A stretch of 50,201 bases of DNA, from positions 29,169-79,369 of the forward strand of contig JAQWBP010000005.1 in NCBI GenBank assembly GCA_028706315.1, given 5' to 3'. A program made the translations under genes and the position numbers. This stretch comes from Syntrophomonadaceae bacterium. Lineage in GTDB: Bacteria; Bacillota; Syntrophomonadia; Syntrophomonadales; Syntrophomonadaceae. Below the pieces are notes generated by a model. It ran no database searches, had not been told where the DNA came from, and saw nothing but the letters and a program-made list of their open reading frames with translations. Shown piece after piece: positions 16,435 through 24,587 of the stretch; within the stretch, counting starts at the first letter, position 1; each line of letters starts with the position of its first letter.

Positions 16435-16529
16435 TATCAGATCCTCCAAATTAATCCAGATTCAGCACTGGGTGAAATATTACACTGTTTTGCTGGTACG
16501 ACTACTAAATAAAATTTATTTTTAAGTTT

Positions 16530-16800
16530 GATTCCACTGCGGAAACCCCTAAACTGCCTGTTTGAATGCATAAATATGTAGGCGACGTTAACGAAGCATG
16601 GTAGAAACACCCTGCGAAGGCGCCGCAGCGGAAGGGGGCGAGCGACATGGACGTCGCGAGCGGGTACTGAACATGGATGTGAATATACCCGGTACCCCTG
16701 GAGCTGCAAGACAAGCAGATGGTGTTTCCCATGCGGAGAGTAGTCGCCGGAATATTTATGCATTCAAACTAACGCCGTATAACTTTTTGCAGGGAAATCA
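16530..16800. mobile_element. Non-coding 210-bp inverted-terminal-repeat element, copy 1 (MITE-like)
   Basis: The core 16560-16769 is exactly 210 bp and is bounded by a perfect 18-bp inverted repeat, GTTTGAATGCATAAATAT and its complement. A second 210-bp copy lies in reverse orientation at 38963-39172, about 93% identical by eye. Similarity reaches about 30 bp past the core on both sides (for example CTGCCTG before it), giving a 270-bp unit bounded by a weak outer repeat around TTCCACTGC. The interior is visibly more GC-rich than its surroundings. No transposase is encoded; short frames inside run through both copies but lack ribosome binding sites. Confidence 0.75.
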
Positions 16801-16831
16801 AGTTTCGGTATGTATAACTGGGAAACTCTAG

Positions 16832-18184
16832 TTACATTAAGTTTTCCCGGCGTAATACCTCGTAAATAACTGGTACTACCTGCTTTTTCCTGGACATTAC
16901 CCCTTTTAAGAAAATACTGCCGTTTACCGTCGTATGCCCAAAAGCCCTTTCGGCGATATATTTTTTCTCTCCCGCTATTAATAATTCAGTTCCTTCGTCA
17001 AGGATATCCGTTACCATCAAACACATGAAAGCATATTCCTTACGCCGAGAAATATCTATCATATTCTTAACCAGACTTTCTTTGCGAAGAGAAAAGCGTT
17101 TCAGGTCAATCGTTTCTACCTGTGAAATGGCAAAAGTAGCGCTGCCACTAATATACTCTTTCATATCTGCCTGGATAATTTGTTCATCAGTCTGGTTTTC
17201 AAGCTGCATAGCATTTTCAAAAATTTCTTTTCCCCATTCCATCGGATTAAGGCCACATATCCCGGCTAACTCACTAGCTATGCTCCGGTCCTTGGCCGTT
17301 GTAGTAGGAGACTTAAAAATCATGGTATCTGCCAGAATCCCGGATAGCATCAAAGCGGCAAGGTTACTACCAATATAGGTGCTGTTATTAAAAAATATCT
17401 CCGCAACCAGGGTACAGGTAGAACCTACTGGTTCATTACGAAAGTATATGGGGGATAAAGTTTGCAGATCACCAACCCGATGATGATCTATTATTTCTAA
17501 TATCTCTGCTTCTTCTATGCCTTCTACAGCCTGTTTGCGCTCATTATGATCAACTAGAATTAATTGTTTCCGTTTCATTTCTAAAAGATTATACCGGGAG
17601 ATCATACCCATAAAGTGGTTGTTTTCATCTACCACCGGATAATTTCTAAAACGAGTAGCCAGCATTTGCTTTCTGGCTTCTTCGACCGGCTCATCTTTTT
17701 CAAAAAGCATTAAGTTCCGGGTTTTCATAATATCCGCTACCCGCTGTTCCAGCAGATGACGCAGAATCTCCGGACTCTTTTCAATTTCTCGCCCGCCGCC
17801 CAGATTATCTAAAAAGAGCATAGCCAGATCACCTATGGTAACTAGTCCCAAAAACCTTTTATTTTCGTCTAGAACTGGAACTGTTTTTAGATTATGCTTG
17901 CGCATTAGGTTACCTAGCTCAACCAGGCTTATATCAGTTGTAACATAAATAACACTATTATCATCAAGCAGGTCTTCGACATTAGTACCCACATTCCTTA
18001 TCACCATGGGTAGGTCAAATCCGAATGTATCAAGTATATACTTTATCTCATCATTTATTTCTCCTGCAGCTGCAGCTATGTATAACCCACTCTCATTACT
18101 CTGCTTATAAACTTTATAGCTTATGGCTGCAGCTATAGAATCAACATCCGGATTTTTATGACCTATTACATAAATCGGTTTCAA
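16832..18184 (-). CDS. ppaC: Manganese-dependent (family II) inorganic pyrophosphatase with CBS domains
   Basis: About 450-aa DHH-family enzyme that hydrolyses pyrophosphate. Metal-site motifs: GHKNPDVDSI at the N-terminus, DHNE, DHH, and the C-terminal SRKKQVVP that binds pyrophosphate. A pair of CBS domains (roughly residues 66-205; MRKHNLKTVPVLDENKRFLG and ATRFRNYPVVDENNHFMG) is inserted in the DHH domain; in characterised clostridial CBS-PPases adenine nucleotides bind there and tune activity. No DRTGG domain is present, so it resembles the shorter Moorella type. I chose TTG 18184, 8 nt after AGGTGG; an ATG at 18208 lacks a ribosome binding site. Confidence 0.92.
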   Translation of the reverse strand: MKPIYVIGHKNPDVDSIAAAISYKVYKQSNESGLYIAAAAGEINDEIKYILDTFGFDLPMVIRNVGTNVEDLLDDNSVIYVTTDISLVELGNLMRKHNLKTVPVLDENKRFLGLVTIGDLAMLFLDNLGGGREIEKSPEILRHLLEQRVADIMKTRNLMLFEKDEPVEEARKQMLATRFRNYPVVDENNHFMGMISRYNLLEMKRKQLILVDHNERKQAVEGIEEAEILEIIDHHRVGDLQTLSPIYFRNEPVGSTCTLVAEIFFNNSTYIGSNLAALMLSGILADTMIFKSPTTTAKDRSIASELAGICGLNPMEWGKEIFENAMQLENQTDEQIIQADMKEYISGSATFAISQVETIDLKRFSLRKESLVKNMIDISRRKEYAFMCLMVTDILDEGTELLIAGEKKYIAERAFGHTTVNGSIFLKGVMSRKKQVVPVIYEVLRRENLM

Positions 18185-18251
18185 AAAACTCACCACCTGC
18201 AAGCTCATTTTTTATCATTACCAGGTCCCTGTATATAAACTCCGTAAAATT

Positions 18252-18908
18252 CTATTTAAGCAACAGATTAGCAATAAATTGTGCGGCCAGCACATCTTCC
18301 ATAGAGTTTCTGCTGGCGGCCACAACAGCTATACCTGTATCACTATCCTTTAGTACTGTGCGGGCTCTCCGTACTGCAGTCAAAGCAGGTTCTAATCCTT
18401 TTTGCTTATAAGTTCTGGCTACCGTGCCGGTTATCACCTGCCGGCTTTCTACAAAAGCAGCATCATAGGCAACTCCACCTGTATCAGTAACTGCTACTAC
18501 TACCCGGTTCTTTATGCTGGCTAATTTGGGAATCTCGGCACCAATATTAGGCAATACTGCCTCTATCAGCCCCTTTTCTTTTTCAATACCACGAATGATT
18601 TTCTGACAGCGGGCTATACGCTCATCATCAGTACCTACCCTTGGCTCAGATACAAGAATAATACCGCTGCCCGCCTCCCGGGCCAGACGGCTTGCTTCTT
18701 GGGCAATTTTCTCTGGCTCCACTTTTACCGGTGCTCGTGTAAAGTCGGGACTGCAGCCCAGAACTGCATACGCACCTGCATCAATGACACTTTCCAGAGT
18801 TGTGGACATATCAATAACATCAACAATCATCACTAGCATACCTTCACGGGCAGCCTGGCAGGCACCGCTGGCATCACTAGTTACAATTATCTTTTTTGAC
18901 CTTTCCAT
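18252..18908 (-). CDS. Conserved hypothetical protein, weakly ComB-like
   Basis: 218-aa soluble alpha/beta protein that I do not firmly recognise. VMIVDVIDMSTTLESVIDAG recalls the N-terminal DVLRATST motif of 2-phosphosulfolactate phosphatase (ComB), but the later ComB motifs are not obvious. VVVAVTDTGGVAYDAAF and GIAVVAASRNSMEDVLAAQF look like further active-site loops. The ATG overlaps the 3' end of the endonuclease Q gene by 32 bp, with AGGAGG and GGGGG upstream, so the two are translated together. It might have a role in nucleotide or phosphoester chemistry; this is only suggested by the neighbours (EndoQ, Nudix, pyrophosphatase). Confidence 0.5.
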   Translation of the reverse strand: MERSKKIIVTSDASGACQAAREGMLVMIVDVIDMSTTLESVIDAGAYAVLGCSPDFTRAPVKVEPEKIAQEASRLAREAGSGIILVSEPRVGTDDERIARCQKIIRGIEKEKGLIEAVLPNIGAEIPKLASIKNRVVVAVTDTGGVAYDAAFVESRQVITGTVARTYKQKGLEPALTAVRRARTVLKDSDTGIAVVAASRNSMEDVLAAQFIANLLLK

Positions 18909-20052
18909 AACGTCCCCCACCTCCTGGAATAATATTGAGACGACCAGTTCTCATCCTCTTAATCATTTCTGCAGTTTGCGCCCCGGCTATACGCTCTATT
19001 TCGTCTACATTTACTTTTTCAATAATGTCGATCTCATTGTCAAACCAGTCCAGAAGTTTCTGCATCATCTTAGGGCCTACTCCCGGTAATCCCTTTAAAG
19101 GTACCCGGTAGTAATAAGGGGGCCTGCTAATAGGACTCTGCGGTTGTTCATAATCACGAATAGCTGCTATTCTATCCCACACACCCATTACCATTTTCTC
19201 ATTTCCGCATGAATGACAGCTAAATACCGGTGGTGGATCTGAAGCGATAGTTGAACACTCTGGACAGAAACTGCGATGATATTTTCCTAGCAGTGGATCC
19301 ATGCCGTAATTAGCTACTATACGGCGTCCACCTTCATTGTTCAGACTTTGTTTAAATTCTTCAAAACTGAGGCTGGCCATACGAAACAAATTATATTCCC
19401 GGCCAATATTTTCTGATGAATGCGCATCAGAATTAGATAAGAAAGTAAATTCCCGGGTTTCACCTATCATATCAGCCATACTAGTATCAGCGCTTAGTCC
19501 GAGTTCAAGTACTTTTATATGACTAGCTTCCCGACCCAGTCCTTTGGCAAGACGATCAGTCCAGACTCCGTAAATACCTTTATGCGGAGTAAAAGCATGT
19601 GCCGGACAAAATACTCCATCCAACAGATAGCTTAGATTAATCAGATCAATAATACCGGCATTTACCTTCTGGGTGGAGAGTTCCATATTAGTTACCCGGG
19701 ACCTTATATATTTCTGGTATTTTTTTAGGCTTTTGATAAAAGGAAGATATAAAATTAAATGAATTCCTTCCCGGCTCTCCACTTCACAACCAGTAATCAG
19801 CAAAACCCCATTACGGGCAATAAAGCCACCCCGGGGATGTTCCGTAAGTTCACCCGCAGTTACCATTTGCTCTAACTCAGCTGCTACCAGAGTACTGCCT
19901 GCATCGACTATACCTACCATGTTTAGACCTTTACGGGGGGCATCCCGATATATAATAGATTGCAGGTCGAGTTTCCGTGATGCCGTTATCTTAACTGGTC
20001 TCCCACCTGCTGTCCCAATATGGATATGTAAATCTCCGAAAACATTAAACAA
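18877..20052 (-). CDS. Endonuclease Q (PHP-domain DNA repair endonuclease)
   Basis: 391-aa protein with an N-terminal PHP metallo-hydrolase domain (GDLHIHIGTAGG, then CPAHAFTPHKGIYG, LSNSDAHSS supply metal ligands), a four-cysteine zinc finger (CPECSTIASDPPPVFSCHSC) and a C-terminal helix-hairpin-helix stretch (LPGVGPKMMQKLLDW). This is the architecture of EndoQ (TIGR00375), first described in Thermococcus and later in Bacillus pumilus, which nicks DNA 5' of deoxyuridine, hypoxanthine, xanthine or abasic sites. Many databases mislabel it as a UvrD-related helicase. The TTG start follows GAGGGG by 7 nt. It lies 2 bp from nudF, which fits a damaged-nucleotide theme. Activity is inferred from the fold only. 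Confidence 0.85.
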   Translation of the reverse strand: MFNVFGDLHIHIGTAGGRPVKITASRKLDLQSIIYRDAPRKGLNMVGIVDAGSTLVAAELEQMVTAGELTEHPRGGFIARNGVLLITGCEVESREGIHLILYLPFIKSLKKYQKYIRSRVTNMELSTQKVNAGIIDLINLSYLLDGVFCPAHAFTPHKGIYGVWTDRLAKGLGREASHIKVLELGLSADTSMADMIGETREFTFLSNSDAHSSENIGREYNLFRMASLSFEEFKQSLNNEGGRRIVANYGMDPLLGKYHRSFCPECSTIASDPPPVFSCHSCGNEKMVMGVWDRIAAIRDYEQPQSPISRPPYYYRVPLKGLPGVGPKMMQKLLDWFDNEIDIIEKVNVDEIERIAGAQTAEMIKRMRTGRLNIIPGGGGRYGKVKKDNCN

Positions 20053-20054
20053 TT

Positions 20055-20594
20055 TTATCCCCTCACCAACCTGTCGAAGGCATATGTTATCCCTATAATA
20101 CTCTTTCCATCAATAATTTGACCATGAAAAATTAGTTGATAAGCTTGTTCTAAAGGTATTTTTCCAGTTTCTAAAAATTCATCATCATCAGGATTTATTT
20201 GGCCACCAGTCAGGTCACGTGCCAGAAATATGTAAAGTTTTTCATTACAAAATCCTGGTGCGCTAAAATAAGTCAAAATGCTTTCCCACTTATCTGCCTT
20301 AAGCCCGGTTTCTTCTTCCAATTCTCTCTTGGCACAAGCTAATGGTTCTTCGTTTGCCTCCATGGTACCAGCCGGAATCTCTAATAAAACTTGTTCAACA
20401 GGTTTGCGATACTGGCGTACCATCCATATGTTGTTTTCATCATCTACAGCGACAATAGCTACGGCACCAGCATGTTCTACTACTTCTCTGGTACTTTCAT
20501 TACCATCTGGTAAGGTTACTTTATCTACTCTAACTTTTATAATGCGACCCTTAAATATTTCTTCTGTCGCAATAGTTTTTTCTATAAGCTCCAT
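20055..20594 (-). CDS. nudF: ADP-ribose pyrophosphatase (Nudix hydrolase)
   Basis: 179-aa Nudix enzyme, cytoplasmic, expected to cleave ADP-ribose to AMP and ribose-5-phosphate. The Nudix box is complete: G in GTMEANEEP then CAKRELEEETG. Upstream the family pattern VVEHAGAVAIVAVDD and VRQYRKPVEQVLLEIPAG is that of the ADPRase subgroup rather than MutT. The ATG is 12 nt after GGAGG, a long spacing, but no better start is seen. It is divergent from a small plus-strand ORF that begins 66 bp away and heads the nudF-endoQ pair. Confidence 0.88.
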   Translation of the reverse strand: MELIEKTIATEEIFKGRIIKVRVDKVTLPDGNESTREVVEHAGAVAIVAVDDENNIWMVRQYRKPVEQVLLEIPAGTMEANEEPLACAKRELEEETGLKADKWESILTYFSAPGFCNEKLYIFLARDLTGGQINPDDDEFLETGKIPLEQAYQLIFHGQIIDGKSIIGITYAFDRLVRG

Positions 20595-20660
20595 TTTTTT
20601 AAATTTCCTCCTGCATAATTTTCCCCTCTATGGCATAAGCTGCAAAAAGAGGTGACGATT

Positions 20661-20831
20661 ATGAATATAATTATTAAAGAACAAGGAATAACTTTCGCAG
20701 GCAAGGTAAAAGAGCTGCCAGGCATTTTGGCTCTTTTCCCGGAAAAAATGACTCTAAAAGAACTGCTGCAAGAGATTGAAATTATACAAGTCAAGCCCTG
20801 TAATACTTCAAACCAGATTTATCTGTCTTAG
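20661..20831 (+). CDS. Small 56-aa protein, unknown
   Basis: Plus-strand frame beginning MNIIIKEQGITFAGKVKELP and ending NTSNQIYLS. The ATG is preceded at ideal distance by AGAGGTGA, a strong ribosome binding site, which the opposite strand does not have. The product is charged and amphipathic (PEKMTLKELLQEIEIIQVK) with no membrane segment or signal peptide. It is divergent from nudF, and its last 24 bp overlap the 3' end of the convergent DUF3866 gene. I recognise no family. One of very few plus-strand genes in the window. Confidence 0.6.
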   Translation: MNIIIKEQGITFAGKVKELPGILALFPEKMTLKELLQEIEIIQVKPCNTSNQIYLS

Positions 20832-21908
20832 TTTTTCACCATTTTTAAGACGTGCGGCTGTATTAGCAGCCGCGCCGAGGGCCAGGAAAAACTCTTTATC
20901 CTCGTCAATTCCTCGCCCCATAGTTGTAATCTTAAAATTATAGTTTTTTAATAGTTCAATTATCGAACTGCTTTCTTCCAGGCATATAGTATATCTATCA
21001 ATTAAATATTCCGTCCTTAGCTGTTCCAGTATATAGTTTAAGTATGTTTCGGTAAGCATAGGTAATGTAATGATGGCATTTACTCTGCATACCCTCGATA
21101 AAACGGTAAGCGTATGATGGCTTATCCCCCGATGACGCATTCTTTTATCGGCAAAGCTAATACGCGGAACTGCAACAGGTATGCCCTGTAAAGTATCTAC
21201 TGCATTAAGAATTTCACCTTGTTCTATGCCGGTAAATCCCCATCTGGTTCCGGTCCCCACTATACCTGGCCCCATGCTAACTATAATAATATCTGCTTTT
21301 AATACTTTTTTCGCCGCCAGCAGGCCTGAATAAATATTAACTGCTTCCAGATCCCCTCCGAAAGCATGTCCGGTAGTTACTGTTCCTGCAATAATCCCTT
21401 CATTTTTTAACCAGTCCACAGTTTTACTAAACGTAATAGGTAGCGCTGCCCCATCAGTCATTACATACACTACCCTAAAACCATGATTGTGAAGCTGCAG
21501 GCTCAGCGGAGCAAGCATGGAATGAAGAGTCGCTACCAGAACCGGAGTCCTTTCCAGACTGTCAGCCTCTTGCATCTCACGGTAATGAGGACTATCTTCT
21601 TCCTCTACACTTAATGTTCTTAACTGCATCGGGGTATAGCGTAATTTCATTATATGGCCGGGGCCATTTTTTATTTGCTTGCCGTTAGAAGTAAGGTTAG
21701 CAATGATATAATGATAGCCTCCGGTACCTAATTTCAAAGTTACGGCTGTAGTGTTAACTAGTACCTCATCACCAAGCGCTATATCACCTACCAGATCAGT
21801 ATAGGAAATACACTTTTCTTCCATACCATTAATATCAATTAAAAGTCCCTGTATTCCGGGTCTAGCAAATATTTGTTTAATTATAGTACCCCGTTTAATT
21901 TCTATCAA
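20808..21908 (-). CDS. DUF3866 family protein
   Basis: 366-aa protein of the uncharacterised DUF3866 family, found next to spo0A/nudF loci in Firmicutes and in Actinobacteria. The N-terminus looks like a small beta-barrel (IKRGTIIKQIFARPGIQGL), followed by a Rossmann-like part with LVATLHSMLAPL, VTTGHAFGGDLEAVNIYSG and IIVSMGPGIVGTGTRWGF. Near the C-terminus TTMGRGIDEDKEFFLALGAAANTAARL is typical. No catalytic function is known to me. The TTG start lies 5 nt after GGAGGTT. It follows the M20 peptidase by 24 bp and is probably co-transcribed. Confidence 0.8.
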   Translation of the reverse strand: MIEIKRGTIIKQIFARPGIQGLLIDINGMEEKCISYTDLVGDIALGDEVLVNTTAVTLKLGTGGYHYIIANLTSNGKQIKNGPGHIMKLRYTPMQLRTLSVEEEDSPHYREMQEADSLERTPVLVATLHSMLAPLSLQLHNHGFRVVYVMTDGAALPITFSKTVDWLKNEGIIAGTVTTGHAFGGDLEAVNIYSGLLAAKKVLKADIIIVSMGPGIVGTGTRWGFTGIEQGEILNAVDTLQGIPVAVPRISFADKRMRHRGISHHTLTVLSRVCRVNAIITLPMLTETYLNYILEQLRTEYLIDRYTICLEESSSIIELLKNYNFKITTMGRGIDEDKEFFLALGAAANTAARLKNGEKLRQINLV

Positions 21909-21932
21909 TGTAAACCTCCATAATTACATAAC

Positions 21933-23054
21933 TTATTCCCGGGAAGCTTCTTGTATTATTGCTACTACTAATCTGGCATTATTAATAAGGTCTGCTACCT
22001 TTATACTTTCATCCGTAGTATGCACATCAGTCATACCTATTCCTAAATTGGCGCAGCGAATTCCACGACCATTAATAATACTGGCATCACTACCACCGCC
22101 GGTACTAGCCAGATTAGGATTTAAACCAATATTTTCTGCAGCCTTTTGGGCTAGATTAACCACTTGTTCATTACTATCTAGATTTACTTCCGGGTAAAGA
22201 AACTCCACCCTTACTTTGGCCTGTGCCCCATGTTTCTCTACCTCGGTATAAAAAATATTCTCCAGTTTTGCCGTTAGAGCGTCTAGTTTAGCCCTGTTCA
22301 AGCTCCTGGTTTCTCCTTTAATGTAACAGTAGCCTGCTACAACATTACGGGCTGTACCACCGTTTATAATCCCGAAATTACAAGTGGTTTCATCATCAAC
22401 TCTGCCACAGGGCATTTTCGCCAGAGCAGCAGCCGCAACTTTTATAGCATTCACTCCATCCTCGGGATTAATACCAGCATGAGCTGGTTTACCATATACC
22501 ATATATTTAATTTCATTTTGACAGGGAGAATTAATGATTATAGTTCCTGGCGCTCCCCCGCCATCTAGTGTATAGCCTATTTTGGCAGCCAATTTACTAT
22601 AATCTAATAATTTGGCTCCATCCAACCCATGTTCTTCCCCTACCGTAAAAAGAAGTTCCAATGGCGGATGATCAATTTTATTTTCTCTTAAAATATCTAC
22701 CGCTTCTAATAGGGCGGCTATTCCTGATTTATCATCGGAACCAAGAATGGTATCTCCTGCGCTTCTTATAACTCCATCATCTCCGATAATGACCTGCACA
22801 CCCTTACCAGGTCCAACCGTATCCATATGCGCACCAAATAATATAGCTGGTTTATTAAGAGTTCCCGGTATTTTAACTAGCAAGTTACCTGAACTACCTC
22901 CCAGAATTTTACCGGCATTGTCTTCGATAGCGCTAAGACCCCGCTTAGAAAACTCTTCGATTAATAAATCCCTCATTTTATCTTCATTACCCGTTACCGA
23001 GTCCGTTTCTACCATATGTATAAACTGAGCTATTAACCTTTCTCTGTTTACCAT
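21933..23054 (-). CDS. M20-family peptidase, PepT-like
   Basis: 373-aa di-zinc aminopeptidase of the M20 family resembling peptidase T. Metal and catalytic motifs: GAHMDTVGPG, GSDDKSGIAALLEAV, VGEEHGLDGA with the general-base glutamate, TLDGGGAPG and GGGSDASIINGRG; the dimerisation (lid) domain lies between. It would trim N-terminal residues from small peptides in the cytoplasm. The ATG at 23054 follows AGAGGAGT by 5 nt; a longer frame to 23093 would overlap the preceding gene and has no site. It sits downstream of the membrane transferase genes by 13 bp. Confidence 0.88.
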   Translation of the reverse strand: MVNRERLIAQFIHMVETDSVTGNEDKMRDLLIEEFSKRGLSAIEDNAGKILGGSSGNLLVKIPGTLNKPAILFGAHMDTVGPGKGVQVIIGDDGVIRSAGDTILGSDDKSGIAALLEAVDILRENKIDHPPLELLFTVGEEHGLDGAKLLDYSKLAAKIGYTLDGGGAPGTIIINSPCQNEIKYMVYGKPAHAGINPEDGVNAIKVAAAALAKMPCGRVDDETTCNFGIINGGTARNVVAGYCYIKGETRSLNRAKLDALTAKLENIFYTEVEKHGAQAKVRVEFLYPEVNLDSNEQVVNLAQKAAENIGLNPNLASTGGGSDASIINGRGIRCANLGIGMTDVHTTDESIKVADLINNARLVVAIIQEASRE

Positions 23055-23067
23055 GATAAACTCCTCT

Positions 23068-23913
23068 CTAATTGTTCTCTCTTCCCAGTTCATCGATAGC
23101 TTTCAGGAAGGGGACTTTTTCAATTGTCTTGGTAAGTGAATATTTCTCCGTATATATATGTATACCAATCAGGAATACTAACATTCCTACTCTTACAGGT
23201 AATGAGAGACTGACGACACTCAGATAACCAAGAGCCAAACCCAGGACATTAGAACCGGCATCACCCATCATGGTTTTGGCTTTGAGATCACCTGCCGCAT
23301 AATAAATTACTGCACCTAAAAGAGGGGTTAGTAAAAGCCAATTAATATTACCTGCAGCCAAGGCAATAATAGCCGCCAAAAATACAAAGTAGGCCTTGAC
23401 CGCCCTACCCGGCCTGAGGTCAAAGAGGTTTAGAGTGTTAGTAAATAAAGCCATAATAAGGGTATTTAAAATTATATTAGCCCATTCATACCACCATGTT
23501 TCATTCCCAGACAGAAAAAAAGCTAAAAAAAAGGCTATTAGTCCTCCCCCTAAAGCCTTTAGACCTCCTGTGGTCAGCCTACCTTTAAAAAGAGCGCCAA
23601 AATGCCCCTTAAATCCCATCGTATCCCGTTGTCCCAGTATATCGTCTATAAAACCTAGAAAAGATATAGCTACTAACCCTAATAAATAAATATGAAAACT
23701 GACGTCATAGCGTGATAAAAGACCATATACAAGAAAGGCAATCATTACACTTACAGAAAAACTAATACCGGTACCGACAGGAATATCAATGCCCTGGTAA
23801 TTCTGTCTGACTGCCCCGGTTTCTTGCAACAAGTTAAGTATATAGTAAAGTATAAAAGCTTCAGCAATAGCTCCTACCATTAGACCCAGGAGAGCTATAA
23901 GCGTATTACTCAA
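23068..23913 (-). CDS. MraY/WecA-like polyprenyl-phosphate sugar-1-phosphate transferase
   Basis: 281-aa integral membrane protein with about nine to ten hydrophobic segments. It has the superfamily motifs: GFIDDILGQRDTMGFKGHFG (Asp-rich loop), NTLNLFDLRPGRAVKAY and GDAGSNVLGLALG. Such enzymes load a sugar phosphate onto undecaprenyl phosphate to start a glycan. It is shorter than true MraY (about 320 aa) and lies outside a murein cluster, so it likely serves another polymer or spore/septum-linked glycan. The TTG start overlaps the glycosyltransferase stop by 4 bp, with AGGAGG 8 nt upstream. Confidence 0.85.
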   Translation of the reverse strand: MSNTLIALLGLMVGAIAEAFILYYILNLLQETGAVRQNYQGIDIPVGTGISFSVSVMIAFLVYGLLSRYDVSFHIYLLGLVAISFLGFIDDILGQRDTMGFKGHFGALFKGRLTTGGLKALGGGLIAFFLAFFLSGNETWWYEWANIILNTLIMALFTNTLNLFDLRPGRAVKAYFVFLAAIIALAAGNINWLLLTPLLGAVIYYAAGDLKAKTMMGDAGSNVLGLALGYLSVVSLSLPVRVGMLVFLIGIHIYTEKYSLTKTIEKVPFLKAIDELGRENN

Positions 23914-24584
23914 ATACCATTCCTCCTTATAGCCAGCAGCACCTTTATCACATCCATAAACTGCTTGCCCCGGTGGATAAAGCCTAGCAAGTCCCGCCCC
24001 GTTTCTTTATGTCCCATAGTAGTGGGAACTTCTATAACTTTAAAGCCTTTTCGTAAAGCTTTAATTGTCATTCCTAATTCTACTCCATAATCTTCGCAAA
24101 ACGGCATGAGTGCTTCGAGAACATCCTTAGACATAGCGCGCTGCCCGCTTAAAGGAGCCACTGAATCCATATTACCCGCTCTACGGATTGCTCTTGCTGC
24201 TGTGTTTTTTACGATACCAAAACCCCCTTTTTTGGTAGGGGGAGGGAAAGCAGCTATACTCAAATCTGCCTCGCCTTTAATTATCGGTTCAATAATTTTA
24301 CTAGCCTGGCTAGCTGACTCGCCAAGGTCTGCATCCAGAAATACTACTACATCTGTATCAACAAATGATAGGGCAGCATTCATCGCTCCGCCCTTGCCAC
24401 GGTTCGGTTTTAAATCAAAAACAAAAGCACCCGCCTGCCTGGCTATTAGCCCAGTATCATCATTAGAGCCATCATTAATTACCACTATCTTAGTTATACC
24501 CGGAATTGTTTTGACGGCTTTTATGGTTTCACCTATTTTATCCTCTTCATTATAAGCAGGTATAACTGCACATGTAGATTTCAT
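23910..24584 (-). CDS. Family 2 glycosyltransferase
   Basis: 224-aa GT-A fold enzyme. IPAYNEEDKIGETIKAV begins the nucleotide-sugar binding domain; VVFLDADLGES holds the metal-binding DxD-like motif, and GQRAMSKDVLEALMPFCEDYG corresponds to the acceptor-side loop. No C-terminal membrane segments are present, unlike DPM1-type fusions. Overlaps by 4 bp the MraY-like transferase downstream and starts 3 bp after steB, so the set is one operon and probably acts on the same glycan. Donor and acceptor cannot be told. Confidence 0.85.
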   Translation of the reverse strand: MKSTCAVIPAYNEEDKIGETIKAVKTIPGITKIVVINDGSNDDTGLIARQAGAFVFDLKPNRGKGGAMNAALSFVDTDVVVFLDADLGESASQASKIIEPIIKGEADLSIAAFPPPTKKGGFGIVKNTAARAIRRAGNMDSVAPLSGQRAMSKDVLEALMPFCEDYGVELGMTIKALRKGFKVIEVPTTMGHKETGRDLLGFIHRGKQFMDVIKVLLAIRRNGI

Positions 24585-24587
24585 CTC

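Noticed and set aside
16437-16831. Reading frames of 75-108 codons on both strands of repeat copy 1, with related frames in copy 2
   Set aside because: They are conserved only because the repeat is conserved, differ in start, end and flanking sequence between copies, lack ribosome binding sites, and run out of the element into unrelated DNA.
20582-20794. 70-codon minus-strand frame upstream of nudF
   Set aside because: It overlaps the nudF start, and is the antisense of the 56-aa plus-strand ORF, which has the better ribosome binding site.
24106-24555. 149-codon plus-strand frame
   Set aside because: Antisense shadow of the family-2 glycosyltransferase gene.
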